Positions 45,348 to 57,981 of a DNA stretch of 64,000 bases are shown piece after piece. The stretch spans positions 1,178,001 through 1,242,000 of the forward strand of contig JAGFMI010000002.1 of the NCBI GenBank assembly GCA_021030905.1, read 5' to 3'. The notes below the pieces were generated by a model that was given only the letters and a program-made list of their open reading frames with translations, searched no databases and was not told where the DNA came from. The DNA is from Pyrenula massariospora (lineage: Eukaryota; Ascomycota; Eurotiomycetes; Pyrenulales; Pyrenulaceae). A program made the translations under genes and the position numbers. Numbering within the stretch: the first letter of the stretch is position 1; each line of letters starts with the position of its first letter.

Positions 45348-47441
45348 TCACAGATAATGTCCCTTAACAAACGCCCTATTAATCTTCGGCTCAATCCCAT
45401 GCCCCTTCTCAATAATATCCACCTTCATATACCCGCCCTCATCCCCCGTCGGCCGGAACCCGTAGAAAACCTTCAGATCCTCGCCCGACTGCCGCTGGAT
45501 CGCCTCGGCGATCTCTTTGCCCGTCAACACGCTCCCCGTGTCCTCGAGGCGGTCGACTATCGGCTTGAGCAGCCGCGCCGCCGCGAGGAAGCTGTCGTCC
45601 TTGATGACCGCCTTGTTGGCCCACATGACGACCGCGAGGAGGGCGAGGAATTGGACGCCGGGGATCACGGCGAGGAGGACGATGGCCCATTTCCATTCCA
45701 CGATGACGCGTTCGGTTTTCTCCGGTTGGTGCGGGGTGGAGATGTTGATGCGCCAGCCGTTGTCGTCCATTGCGGCCACGGCGTACATGGAGTATTGGGA
45801 TATGAGCGCCGCGGCCCCGCGAGAGCCGTATGCTTGCATATTTTGCTGTGGAGACCACTGCGATTCGGGCGAGAAGACGGTGTATTGATATTGAGATGTT
45901 TCGTTGGAGCCAAAGGTGGTATTGAAACCAGTCCAGCCAGCAGCGCCTGCAATGATTTGTGCCTGTTCGTCTGGCATGTCGGCCTCTTTAGGGCCTTCTG
46001 AGATGTGGGATATGGTGTTGTTGCAGTCGAACAAAACTGCTTTGGAAACATCGACCTGCTCATTGACGTAGTCTTCTTGCTGCTGCGCTTGGAAGGCGAA
46101 GACGCGTACGCAGCGCGGACCACAATAATTGGCGTCGTTGCTGGAAATGTATGTGACTGCTCCAGGTGACCACTCAGCTACAAACATAGATTTATTGCTG
46201 TAACCATCGCTGTAATTGAAGACAGATTGCGTCAAATCGTTTGGATCAAATTGGAAAAGGTTGTAGGCGTTGCAGGATACATTGGAAGTCATCATCCGTT
46301 GGGACTTGGCTGTCACAGTCGATTCATTTGCGTTGATGTCGGTAAAGTAATATATTGCCGAGTCGTAGTCTTCGTCGGAGGGGTAAGAGGCATAAACGGT
46401 CTGAAATAAATTGTATTGCTGGTTGTCTGGTATAGGATCTTGAAGTTCCTCCAAGTCATAGTCTTGCCCTTGAACCCCATAGGCATGTCCGGCAAATTGT
46501 TGAGCACCTAAGGAGAACTCATCACCGAAAGGATCGGTAATCGAGGTCATGTCGACGACGCTGATGAAACCCGGACGATGAAGATCCCAAGAGCTGAGCT
46601 GCATCGAGTAGGTAAGACCTAACAGGGCTACAAGAACTTGGACCCCGACGTTCACGAAGACCCAGAGTATGCACAAGAACTGGATCAAGGACATAAATGG
46701 AAACCTCCGTTTGAGCGGAGACATGAACAATAGCTTCAACGTCTTGATTTGACTCGCACAACTCAATACCAGGTCGAACTCCTCCAAAGTGAGCCATGCG
46801 CTGGAAAGCAATCTCCATCTCATTAATGTTGCATAGGATCTGAGACTGCTCGCAAGGTTGATACCGAGAGCGATTGAGAAGCCAGTCATGAGAGCGTTGA
46901 AGGCATGTTTCTGGGTAGTATCGAGGGTATGCTTGAGTGAATAGGCATCTAGGACCGCCACAAGACATGCTGCGAGAACACATGTAACAATGAATTGACT
47001 AAAGCCATTCACGAACAATCTGTCACGGCTTTCACGATAATCATGCCACCGCGCATGTGGATGGGATTCGATGTGTGGATTTGAATGGACGTCTGGAGAC
47101 CAGTAACTTGCAATATTGTGCATTGATTGGTTGAAATTCTCGTGCAGATGAGCGAAATGTTTTTGATGTCCACTTGGAGTTTCCGATACTGGGTCGCTCA
47201 TAGCACGATCTTTTCGCAAAATCAGTCATTTTGAGTGACAAAATGCGTCCAAGCCATACTTACCGATGCTTTGGATAGGTATTGACCCAGGTCGTCGTTT
47301 GTATGGTGGTGCGGCGGCTGTGTCTTGACGCGCTGGGCCTTGGTGCTCGCCCGCAGTCGAGCCATTTGCAGTAATCTCGCTGTTCACATCGGCATTGGTA
47401 AAGTCGATGTCCTCGGCAGGCGGCTGTTTCTCCTTAGCCAT
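45348..47441 (-). CDS. Large fungal membrane protein with extracellular loop, unknown function
   Basis: Exons 47441-47264 and 47209-45348 give 679 residues. The first ~125 residues are hydrophilic, with His-rich HSNPHIESHPHARWHDY close before the membrane. Hydrophobic spans lie near 130-150, 160-180 and 245-270. A long, probably exposed segment of about 310 residues follows, with many Asn-x-Ser/Thr sites (NESTVTA, NVSC, NYSDGYSNKS, NTTFGSNETS) and paired Cys. A last span near 583-610 (AIVLLAVIPGVQFLALLAVV) precedes a cytoplasmic tail. The pattern is typical of a broad Pezizomycotina family with no assigned role. Splicing removes a 54-nt intron; the second exon alone has no ATG at its edge, supporting the first exon. 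Confidence 0.87.
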
Positions 47442-48653
47442 GATTCACTCACCTGAGAGATATTCTCTCATGAAAAGCGATGTGCACCGAGGCGACAGAA
47501 TTTGGAACTGCGGGCGGACGTTGTGCGGGACAGAAGAGCGTGCATCTTGCCGGGTGAGACTGATATCAAATAAAATAAGCTGGCGCGCCCTTCATGGGCT
47601 CGAGAATCGGGGGCACAGCCAAGCAGCGCAGAGTGGCAGCAATCGGACGAACGCTACACAGATCATCGCCAGATACAGCAAGGTCGTATTGTTCACAGAT
47701 TGTAAGCTGAGGAGAAAAACAAGATTTGATGTGCAAGCTGGGCTGTAAGGTCAATACGGTGGCTGACAGGGATCATAATCCCACGGGCAGCAGTAGACAA
47801 AATAAACTAAAATTGGATTGCCATCCTCGTTTCATGAGCACTCTCTAGGGGGCGGAGGCTCTTGAGGAGGCTCAACTTATTAGCCCCAGCTCATGTTGAG
47901 CTGCTGATTCAGGCAAAGCCTGGGGGATGGTCGAAGGTTTAAGGTTGCTTTTGGAGTAACCCGAGCCGCATCGGCGAGATTTCGCTACGCGAGCGAGGCT
48001 AGCAGTGTCAGCAAATTCTCGCCCATCAGCACGAAATCTTCGCCAGCAGACCTTAAGACGAAGCTAAATGATTGAGGTTGCGCTTATGCGCGTAGATGCT
48101 TAAAAATTATGCATATATCGAATCCACAGCCCCCGCAAGCTCAACTTCTGTCCCTTTGCTCGGAGTTTTAACACACCGAGCGGTGCAGGTACAGACGACA
48201 TTAGAATGCTGCTCGAGAAGATCCTACGCACATCATTCAAGTGAAAAGTAGAAAGACCTTCTCTGAATATAGGGCGATGTCGTTGAACATGGGGTCACTT
48301 AACAAAAGCTTAGATTCTCTGCAGATATAGTGTCAGCACCCACCGGCCAATCTTTTCCTGATATGACTTGGGCTCCGCGACAGGTCAGGTGCGCCGAAGA
48401 CAATTTGAGGTGGTTTCGTGCTCGATGGCACTCTTTCAAATGATATTCCTGGATCTACTCTGGCAATAGATGAAAATGCGACACTACAGAAGCGATGTAA
48501 GTTGTGAGGTAAGAAGTATGGTTTATAACCATCTATACCTAGTTAGAATGTGGTTTCCCGCCATTTTCTAAACTTTGGGTTGCGCCAGAAAATGCTCAAA
48601 TCGTGATGCTAATAGTCTCTAAAAGGATTCAAACCCGGCCATGCTTGTCGTCT
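47442..48653. other. Intergenic, no gene recognised
   Basis: 1.2 kb including the promoter of the membrane protein gene and the 3' flank of the carnitine carrier gene. A short inverted repeat AGCTCA-TGT-TGAGCT at 47888-47902 is the only structured element noticed. Confidence 0.5.
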
Positions 48654-49692
48654 CTAATCAAATACCCTCGCAAATAACTTTTTCGCAAGTTCCACGCCGA
48701 GGAAAGTTGCCGCATTAGCTGGTACAGCTCTGGCCATTGCAGGGCCAAAGCCTGGGAAGAAGGCCTTGTATCCTCCTGCTTTGTACAATCCTGAAACTGC
48801 ACTCGAGATTGTTGGCCGTCCCTCGGCACTTTGAAGCCGTGACTTTACCGTATCAACAGGAAACACAGGGATCCACATAGCAACGCCAGCGGCACCACCG
48901 GCAGTGATGACTGCTGGCAAGCTAAGCTCTCCAGTTACGTTGGCGTTCTCGTCCTTTGGAGTCAAATATCGTTTCACAGATTCGTATGTTGCGAAATACG
49001 CTGCGCTTCCGGGACCGTCTCTTGCAAGTGTCATTGCGCTCCCTCTGTAGACACTCCGGATCCCGCCCTCCCTGTACAGCTGCCTAACAACGTCAACGCC
49101 ACCGCTATACTTCGGCTTCTCGCCTGGAGCTAGCTGTTTCTGTCCTTGTATTTGAAGCAGAATCTTAACCCTCTCAAAGGGGGCGGTGATGAGCGTCATA
49201 GGAATGGCGCTGAAAAAACCTGCCCCGCTGATCTGGCCTATGGAGTATTGTGGTGTGTTATGGACAATAGGAACGGTGGTAAGGGAGGATACTATGGACT
49301 TGCCCCAGTCGTATCCTAGGAATGACACTGCGAACATTGGCGTCACACCAACCAGAGGTGCCGAGACTCCAGCGTAGAGGCCCTGAATATGATCATTAGC
49401 TTTTCAGTTGATGAATTTGCTGTGAGATATCTACCCTGCCCAGCCCTTCTCTTGCGACTGTTTTTCGAACCACGTCCATAGCCCCCCTGTAAACGCCTTT
49501 GTCTGCTGTTTGCATCCGCACCTTGACCAGGTCAAATGGATGTCCCACCAGCACAGCGCATACTCCACCGACACCTCCAGCAGCGAATGATCTCAGCCAT
49601 GAAAGGCCACTTTTAGTCGCGGCTATGGCTTCAGCTTTCACCTCGTCTTTGCTAGGAAGATCCTCGGTCTTTGTTGGAATTGAGGGAGCCAT
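48654..49692 (-). CDS. Mitochondrial carnitine/acylcarnitine carrier
   Basis: Exons 49692-49435 and 49382-48654 give 328 residues. Three repeats of the mitochondrial carrier family are present, each with its PxD/ExxK/R motif: HPFDLVKVRMQ, APFERVKILLQIQ and FPVDTVKSRLQ. FAAGGVGGVCAVLVGHPFDL and YRGSAMTLARDGPGSAAYF are characteristic of the carnitine/acylcarnitine subfamily (yeast Crc1, Aspergillus AcuH). It exchanges acylcarnitine for carnitine across the inner membrane, bringing acetyl or acyl units from peroxisome and cytosol to the matrix during growth on acetate or fatty acids. The 52-nt intron falls just after the first repeat (GLGR, then GLYAGVSAP). Confidence 0.94.
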
Positions 49693-50196
49693 ATTGGCGG
49701 GAAAGCGCTAGGTTGGGAGTGTGCGCTTGAGAGTAAGAGTGCAGCGAGTATTGCGTAGATATTTCTGACCTAAGAGGTCTTTCCAAAGAAGCCCCGGTCA
49801 AAGCGCAACACGGTTGCGAACACTTGCGTGATAGCTTTTAGCGAATCGGCGCCATGCTGAGGTTCTGTTATCTTGAACGACCGACACAGGAATAGACCGT
49901 ATAGCATGTGCCAGCCGGCGCAGGTCAAGGTCAGCGAAATCTTTCAGTCCTTTTTCTCTACTTTGGATAATTTCTAGAGCGGACCTTTGTACCCTACACC
50001 GGTGACGGAATTGCTGCAGCTGCCTCGGCTGATCAGCTACCTCTTATGCCGCGGGAAAAGGCTTCGGCGCCCCGGGTGCTCCACAACCAGGGCGGCGGTT
50101 CCGCTTGTGCGAGAAATACGTTGCATGCCTTACGGTGCGGAAAATGCCCACGCCTTTTGTCTAGGCTTCAGATATTGGCAGGTTTTGAGAGATAAA
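49693..50196. other. Intergenic between carnitine carrier and ALG1
   Basis: It holds the carrier promoter and the ALG1 3' flank. No other feature was seen. Confidence 0.6.
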
Positions 50197-51802
50197 TTAC
50201 TTTGTGAATCCAAGTATTCGCCCAAGAACAGGATCCCACTCCTCGTCCCACCGCCTCTTTCCCTCCTCTATCGCTCCATTACCCAATTTCTCCAATTCCT
50301 GCCCGCCATCACTAAAAAGCTCTACCAAGGCATTGACGAGACTATCAATGTCCCCAAAGCCCCTGCCATTGACTCCCTCGGTCACAAGTTCTGGCCATGC
50401 CTCATACTGATTCCATCCAACCACGGGCAGACCAGCTCCGAACATGTCCAAAACTTTCATTGGCAAATCCACTCCACTGCTGCTCGTATGTAACGATATC
50501 CCAGCATCTGCAGACGCCAGCAGTGAGGCATAGTCTGAAGCGCTCAGCCACGCCGTCTTGAAAGTGACCATTTCTAATTTGCCTTGGCCTTCAAAATCCT
50601 CGACTCTCCGCATAAAAGAGTCTTTCAGAGGCCCCTTTCCCGTTATCATAATCAAGAGTTCAGGTAGCTGAGGATGTGAAGTGGTTGCCATTGCGGAGTA
50701 CTTGCAAACGGCGTTGAGGAGAAGACCGAAATCCTCATCTGCTGTCCACGAAGTTGGCGAGACCAGTAGACGGGTAAAGCCTTGCCGAATGGAATCAGCT
50801 CTCGGTGCGGTTTCGGACAATGACGACAGAAAAGCTGAGCGCTGATTTCCTGAGAAGGGTTGGAAGTGAGATGGTGGCCGGTCATGAAGAGGCAATACAG
50901 CAGCCGTCAAGGAAAACCGATTCTTCAGTACACGAGCCATGGCATTGGTTACAGTCAGGTTGACGGTTGCCGCACGAGCGACATTAATCTCATACCATTT
51001 CGAAAATCTTACTAAAGGATGGTCGGGCCCAAGTTTGAGTCCGAGAATGGAGAAACCGAAATTATGCCAGTCTATGATCAAACGAGTATTGCGAAGGAAA
51101 CACATCAACTGTGCTAGGAGAAGCGTAGGAATGGAGGGGGGGTTCTAAGAAAAGGAAAATTAGAACCGTTGGCTAACCTTTGTACGGGAAAATGCTAGAA
51201 TAGATCTTTTATAATCATGATGCCCAAAACACCAGTAGAATCCAGGAATTGACAAAAATTTAATAGAACACGAATCAGAAGCTTTTGTTGCAAACCACCT
51301 ACTTGTACTAGCATCCATTTTGTAGGCTTCGTACGATAGCCTAGGATAAGGATAAGGGACCAGATTTGGAACAGGACCTTCAATGGAGCGACGAACAAGA
51401 ACAAAATCTTGTTGTTCGTTTGCCAGGGTTTTGGAGTAGAGTGAAGTGGCACGACTGCGATGTTGGAGTGCTGGAGGAGCTCAGGATGCGGATCGGAATC
51501 TGTGCAAGCCAAAAAGGTCAGTGGCTGGGTATCAAGCGCTGAAGTGACGTGATCATACCTCGATATCCTATAAGCTCAACGCGGCCTCCATGTTTGGCGA
51601 CGCTCAAGGCATGGTACTGCATCCGTGGGCTACGACCGATGTCCCCCAGGACCAGAATTTGAATAGACACCTGCTCATCGTCGCGACTGGAAGGAGAGTG
51701 CCTGCGGGCGGCGGGTGGAATGTACTGTGATGGCAGCGCCAGGAGCACCAGAGTGATCCCGGTCGAAGCAAGCGCGGCTAAGGTCACAAGGGTCTGTATC
51801 AT
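50197..51802 (-). CDS. ALG1: Chitobiosyldiphosphodolichol beta-mannosyltransferase ALG1
   Basis: Exons 51802-51559, 51499-51303 and 51144-50197 give 462 residues. It adds the first mannose, from GDP-mannose, to GlcNAc2-PP-dolichol on the cytosolic face of the ER. The N-terminal membrane anchor ([18 protein letters not shown]) precedes [20 protein letters not shown], the typical ALG1 block. Then come [13 protein letters not shown] (created by the second splice), [31 protein letters not shown] and MITGKGPLK. The GT-B/GT33 donor site lies in [20 protein letters not shown] and [10 protein letters not shown]. The 158-nt second intron is long for this window. It is divergent from an MSC2-like zinc transporter. 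Confidence 0.95.
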
Positions 51803-52276
51803 GCTTGAGCTTTAGTGCATTGTCCTCTGCGTTGCCGTTCCGTTTGAGCTGCCACGACAATGGTGACGGTGGCAGGAGGAATGTTGAGTTTGGAAGGTTG
51901 TCGGGGCGGCCGTTGAAGACCGCAATCGTCGTGAACCTTAAGTGGGGCGCCATGTGACGTTTTGGGAGAGCCAGATTCAGGGGTTCGCCAGCCAACCTAG
52001 TCAAGTTATGCCGTGCAGCGCCAACGCGCTTGCATGGTCTGGCTCTCCACCTTGGAGTGTACACATCTTCTCAAATTGTGTTGTCGCAAGGTCTCCATGC
52101 GGTTACCTCTCGACAGCTCTCCGCAGCCCGAACGGTTGTCTTTGCGATCACCCCGGTGTTGAAGAAGATTCACCTCAGAGGAAACTTTGGCATGGTTGCA
52201 GTGCGCGGGCTCAAATTTTGGGAAGGAAAGGTCGATACCTCAAATTTCCATCGAGAAAGAAGGTGGGCTGGACAAC
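51803..52276. promoter_or_regulatory. Divergent intergenic region ALG1/MSC2-like
   Basis: 474 bp between starts hold both promoters. Several frames cross it but have no motif. Confidence 0.55.
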
Positions 52277-55125
52277 ATGGCCTCTTCGTATGCCTTTCCC
52301 CTTCGAACAGAGGTGGTCGAACCGCACAGCAACCACGGCCATACCCATACACACTCACACTCTTCTGTCGGCCACAGAAGGAGTGGTAGACTGGCTGTTC
52401 CATTCACGCTTCCCCGAATACCTTCAGAGCGCTTAGTACCGCAGGAGAAGGCCTCTCAGCACCAGCATGACAAGCAAAACCTACCAGCAAACGCCCACAG
52501 AGGCTTCAGTCACCACCGTCGCCTGCACACAGATGGACTTATATCACCACCTCCAGAGGTTGGTGGCTCGGTTTCCCCCTCCGCTACACCTCCAAATGGG
52601 TTTATGAATGGAAAGCCTCGGTCAATGGAGCCACTGCGCCCAAAGTCAGCTTTCGAAGCGCTGGACACTTTCCATCTTACTGCGCAAGAACCAGACAACG
52701 CAAATGAATCGTTAGTGCGACAACCGTCTAAGTAGGTACCTTCGCCATTTGGAACGAGCTTGCACTGATGTCTACAAGCACCAGGTCCCTTCCCATAGAG
52801 ATTTTTAGTTCAGTCTCGCTCACCCTCCCCTTTCTACTCTTGTCACTTGTGCCTGCCGATTCCGGACCTGGCGGAGACTCTAAGGAGCTCGAGGCGTCAT
52901 TATCGAGGTCGCTGAACACTCACACGGAGAAGGCGATGACTACGGCTGCATTCAGCTCTCTCACCCTACTTCTCATCGGCGCATATGGGAAATTTCAAGC
53001 GCGCCAGCATGGACGAGGATATGAAAAAAGCAGCCTGGGAGCTGCGAGCGAAAATATTCGGGATATGGGAGTCCAACTAGATCTTAGAATGGCTAGGAGG
53101 ATGGTGAGGAGAGGCGTGGCTATCGCATTACCTGTTTGGTCTGGCTTCCAAATAGGCGGGGAGGTTGTGGCACTTACAATACTTACACTTGCCACGTCTG
53201 GTTTCATCCCACAAGACCCAGTGACGTTCAATCCAGCGCAGTTGGTAACATGGAAGAGAGTTTGGAAGGCAAGGCCCGGGACCATCATTTTGCTGACGAC
53301 TACAATCCTTGCATTGTCCACGTATCAAGGTACTCTCGCTGGCTTTACTGGGTCTTTCGCATTAATACTATGGGCATTGCTACCGACCCCATTCCAACAC
53401 GAAAAGGGTTCTGAAGTGTCTCCAATGTCACCGCCGCCTTCCGCAAGGAAAATCTCTACTGTTCCACTGACACTGGAGGATACACCTGCTCGGACACAGT
53501 CAGGGCAAACCTCTCCCTCCATCTCTCCTTTAATACACTCACCTAGAGATATCACGATAACGCTATTCTCGGGCGCCTTACTCGGCACGCTTGCAACACT
53601 TCTCTATTTGCTCTTTGGGATCACCCCTTCTTTACATTCCAGCGGCATCTTAGTCCTTGCCTCATTTTCTTTGGCAGGATCAATAATTGTAGTGAAGCCT
53701 TCTCAACTTCGGACAGAGAACAAGGTTGGAGTTCTCACTGGATCCGCGACCTGTTTAGCTACAGATCTTTTCCTCGGACGCGCTTGGTTCCCAACGCTTT
53801 CCGTGCTCTTAACGTCCGTCCTGGGATATTTCGTGATCCAGTACGACGATAACAGAATGCTGAAGCCGTCTACCTCTGTTCACACGCAAAAGCATGGTCA
53901 CAAGCATCACCACCACCACCATCATCATCCTGCAAAACCCAGCGTCTTGACGAAATTCTTGATCTCTGGAAGCGAAAACTGGCCACTACTACACGGCATA
54001 CTTCTCGATGGTAATTCGCGCAGGATATTCTACTTCATGAACGTCAACTTCGCCTTCATGCTCATTCAAACGATATACGGCTATCTGACACACTCCCTAG
54101 GCCTCATCAGCGACAGCATCCACATGTTCTTTGATTGTATAGCACTTCTTGTAGGACTCTGTGCTGTGGTCCTTAGCAAATGGCCCCCCAACGATCAGTA
54201 TCCTTTCGGCTACGGAAAGCTAGATCAATTGGCTGGTCTAGGAAATGGAGTATTCTTGATGCTTGTTACTGTCGAGATTCTCTACGAGGCATTTGAGAGA
54301 CTGGCCGAGAACACTGCACTTCAGAGAGTCGATGATCTTCTCGTGGTTAGTATTCTCGGGCTACTTGTCAATATCTATGGAATCTTTGCTTTCGACCACG
54401 GTCATGACCATGGCCATGGAGGACATGATCATCATCATCACGACAGCGACAACATGAGAGGGATCTACCTCCATATCCTCGGTGACGCGCTTGGCTCAGT
54501 CGGTGTGGTGGTATCAACCATCCTTGTCCGCTACACTGGCTGGAATGGCTGGGACCCGTTAGCCTCCTGCATCATCGCGGCAGTCATTGGAATGCATGCC
54601 TACCCTCTGGTGACCCGGACAGCGTATTCTCTTTTGATGGCGCTACCAGACGATGTTGAATACAGTCTCCGAGACACTTTGGCCGGAGTGAGCGGTCTGC
54701 GCGGTGTTGTAGGATATTCAGCCCCAAAATTCTGGCTTGCCCCGAGCGGTGAAGCAGAGGCTGCTGGCCATGTGCATCATGACCATGGTCACGACCACGG
54801 ACATAGCCATTCTCACGATCATGATTGTCCCCACGAGCATTCGCACGAGCATCACACCATTGAACACGCCCACAGCCACGACTCCCACTCTCATTCTCAT
54901 CCTCCTTCTCACATGCCCTCCCCTTCTCCAACGCCAAGCGACCCCGAAAAACCTCTCGTGCTCGGTGTGATCCATGTGACCGCAAACCGTGTAACTAGTC
55001 TAGAAGATGTAAGGCGGCGGACTAGTGCGTACTTCAAGGAAAAAAACATGGATGTCACCGTGCAGGTTGAGCGGGAAGGGGAAGCCAAGTGCTGGTGTGG
55101 AGGCGGACCACCAAGATCAGGGTAA
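52277..55125 (+). CDS. MSC2: ER/secretory-pathway zinc transporter, MSC2 (CDF) type
   Basis: Exons 52277-52731 and 52779-55125 give 933 residues. An N-terminal region with HTHTHSHS (about 22-29) is followed by many spans typical of the Msc2/ZnT5 extension (about 160-510). The CDF core starts near 574 (FAFMLIQTIYGYLTHSLGLI). The two zinc-site motifs HxxxD are in SDSIHMFFD (TM2) and LHILGD (TM5). His-rich loops lie at about 520-540, 693-711 (between TM4 and TM5) and 816-862. The C-terminal metallochaperone-like domain ends with CWCGGGPP. Yeast Msc2 with Zrg17 brings zinc into the ER. The start MASSYAFPLR was chosen over an ATG 30 codons upstream because it opens the conserved region. Confidence 0.93.
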
Positions 55126-55276
55126 AGAGGTTGCATTTTCACTAACGCATGGTGCTTCGGTTTGGATGTCCGATCTTGAATAGCGAGGTCTAGATTCAAT
55201 ACAATCGAACACTCAAAATTTTGCATTTCTACTTCGTACAGATGATCTGTAAAAGATTAAGTGCGGTACATTTTAA

Positions 55277-57197
55277 TTAGACCTTCTCCGCAGCGACCTC
55301 CACCTCCCTTGCGCCGAGTCCCTTCTCTCCGTCGTCTTCCCCTGGGCTTTCTGATCCCGTCCTGCCAACGCCAACTGCCTCTCCCAATGCCTTCTCCTCC
55401 AGCTTCCCCGTCTCGCCTGCTGCATCGTTCTCGCCTCCTTCCACGGCATCGATCTCCCCGAAGAGCTTGTCCATCCGCTCGAGAGAAATGCCTTTTGTTT
55501 CTGGGAGGATGAATATCACCGAGATCTATGAACGCAGTGAGAAAAAGAGCTTGCTCGACCAAGAAGAGGGGCGGGGGAAGACATACCAACGCCACCACAT
55601 TCAGCGAGAAAAGCAACCAATAGCTTTTCGCCCCGACCTCCTGGTTAAACGTCGGCCACGGCTGCGTCAGCGCTAGCAGACATGCCGTCTGTCCCAGCAG
55701 ACTCAGCCCAAACGCCTTGTCGCGGACGTGGGTGGGGAAGATCTCGCTGGCGACGGCGGGCGCGATGGGGCCGTTGCTCCAGCAGTAGGTCAGGCCGACG
55801 ATGAAGAACATGGCGATCTCGACGACGGCGGCGGCCTTGTTCTTGTTGTCCGGGTAGGAGGTGGTGAGGGAGGAGAGGATGAGGAGGGCGAGGGACTGGA
55901 TGGCGAAGCCCCAGATGAGCAGGGTCTTGCGGCCGAAGCGGTCGACGGTGAAGGTGTTGACGAGGACGATGAAGAGTTGGAGCACGGATTGGATGCCGTT
56001 GATGGCGAGGGCTTGGTGGCCGGCGTCCCAGCCGAGGGATTTGTAGATCAGGGTTGCGTACATCTGTGCGGAAGGTATTTAGCATGGGGAGGCATTGTGC
56101 TGTAGAGGGTAAAAAGTTCTTCGTACCGTTAACGCGGCTATGCCGCCGAATTGCTGGAGCGCTGTGGCGTAGAAGCCGTAGCAGAGACGTTTGCGCATGC
56201 CTGCGTTCCTGATCAGACCGAGATATCCTGGGTCGTACCGCTTCCTGAACTCGTAGCTAGCAACAATCTCGTGGAATTCCGTCTGCACAAAGTCCGAGTC
56301 AGGGCTGCCAGAGCGGATCTTGGCAAGGTTCTTCAAGGCTCGCCCTGGATCTTCAGGGTGCTTCTCGAGTAGGAAACGTGGGCTCTCTGGATACCAGAAG
56401 GAGAGGGCCACGAACATCAATCCGATAGGGATTTGTACGATGTTCGAGATGCGCCACGCAATGTTAAAGGGAGACTGATGGAAGGACATTCCGTAGCCGA
56501 CCCAAAAAGCAATCAGGGTCCCTAGTTGATAGCCGAACTGGGAGACTGTGCCGACAAAGCTTCCCCGGAGAAGTCGAGGAGAGCATTCTGCGACGTAGAG
56601 ATTTGTGGCGATGTAGACGCAGCCAAATCCAAGACCACTAGATCACCGTAAGCCATGTTAGTCGTCTCGAACGTCATCAGACTCACGTCATCAAACGACC
56701 CAGAATGAGTACGCCGTAGGAATTTGGAACGACTTGTACGACACTTGCCAGTGTTAGCAAGAGACTCATTATTATTGTTAAATGAGCGGCCTTACACGCC
56801 CAAGCACATAAACATGATCGAGACTCTTAGAGCCCATAATCGACCGACGTAGCTGGCTAATGTTCCTCCGATGAACAACTGAGCAAGGCCTAGTCATGGT
56901 GAGCTCGCTGGTTTTCCCTGTTTGTGGAAGTGTGAGTGCAAACATACCTGTAGTGGCCCAGGGAATGGTTGCTATGACGCCGGTCTTCTGAGCGTCGACG
57001 GAGTAGTATTTGATGAACTGCTCATCGGCTAAGATGACTGTCATAATACCAGCATCATATCCTAAATTTCATCAGAAGTAGCCTTTGTGTGATATGAGTC
57101 GCGAAATACCATTGAAACATGTGGCAAAGACCATGCCATACAGCATCAAAGCCGCATAGCGGTCCTGCTCAGGAAGGAATCTTTCCAGGACACCCAT
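55277..57197 (-). CDS. MFS sugar porter
   Basis: Exons 57197-57110, 57061-56948, 56889-56796, 56743-56687, 56637-56127, 56063-55587 and 55525-55277 give 529 residues, all joined in frame. Twelve spans are expected. Sugar-porter signatures are GYDAGIMTVI (TM1), GRLMTGLGFGCVYIATNLY with AECSPRLLRGSFVG, FWYPESPRFLLEK after TM6, QQFGGIAALTMYA (TM7), VDRFGRKTLL, and FILPETKGISLERMD after TM12. The C-tail is acidic and Gly rich. It imports a mono- or disaccharide across the plasma membrane; the substrate is not readable from sequence. It is divergent, 784 bp away, from a GH127 arabinofuranosidase gene, which suggests arabinose or an arabino-oligosaccharide. Confidence 0.93.
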
Positions 57198-57981
57198 ATT
57201 GACTCGAATAGATCCTGAGATCCTTTCCCTGGCCGACAAAGTCCTCCGTCAAGAGTGACTGATTCTTTCGTTCCGCGTGAGGATGGTGAGGAAATTGTTG
57301 CAAGGCCGCTGGATCCAGGGTGCCACAATATATCATGCCATGGGTCCTCCATCCTTGAGCAACCCCCGCAAATCGTCGACTCTGGAGAACAGTGGAGCTC
57401 GGAGCGTTTGCCGCGTGGCTAGCCGTTCTAGAAGCTGGAAAGGGTCTGTCAGGGTTGGCCTGGTAGACATGCTCCGGAGGGGTAGGAAGAGGCTACCATT
57501 GTCAAGACTGTTAGATGCCCGTCGCTTGTTGAATGCCGATTGGTGTTTTTGTGGTGGAAGTTTGTTTACCAATCTTACTAAAGTAGGCGTAGTCGTACCA
57601 AGCTTCCATAGATGATTCTCGAGTTCAGTTAGTTCTTTTATGAGACGCAGTACCTGCAAGAATGTCACTTCAATGGCCATAAGCGGCAGGGAAATCCTCG
57701 TGGTGGTCCGAGCTTGGCTTCTAAGGGTTTGTATCTTCGAGGCCTCCTCTCGGCGCTCTCTCCTCTTTCTCCGCATCGCCCCAATGCCCCTCCGGACTGC
57801 GCATGACCAAATACTTGGTTACTGCAGTAGGAAGCTTCCTGTCTCGGCAATTAGATACTCAGAAGAATGACATCTACAGTCATGGCCGTTAAAACGGTAC
57901 AGACGCGTACGGGATTGGGCCGTCGCAAAGTCACGCGTCTGCCCGTTGTTTTAATGTTCTTCTTCCTTCTTGTGATTGAAT
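57198..57981. promoter_or_regulatory. Divergent promoter, sugar porter/GH127
   Basis: 784 bp between starts. It contains the 13-bp element listed at 57472. A 147-codon minus-strand frame (57333-57776) crosses it but has no recognised domain. Confidence 0.6.
57472..57484. promoter_or_regulatory. Candidate element CTCCGGAGGGGTA, copy 1
   Basis: The palindrome CTCCGGAG is followed by GGGTA. It is identical to 60646-60658 in the promoter of the GH39-like gene. CGG/CCG triplets are typical of Zn2Cys6 sites and G-runs of C2H2 sites; the binding protein is unknown. Confidence 0.4.

Noticed and set aside
45357-46001. 214-codon plus-strand frame
   Set aside because: Antisense shadow of the 679-residue membrane protein gene.
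48629-48660. tRNA B-box-like sequence (GGTTTGAATCC on the minus strand)
   Set aside because: No matching acceptor or anticodon arms and no A box at the right distance; it lies next to the carnitine carrier stop.
57333-57776. 147-codon minus-strand frame in the porter/GH127 divergent promoter
   Set aside because: Its start is basic and its middle Leu-rich, but no domain is recognised; an intron-like stretch inside it leads to a stop when spliced. Left uncalled, though transcript data could revive it.
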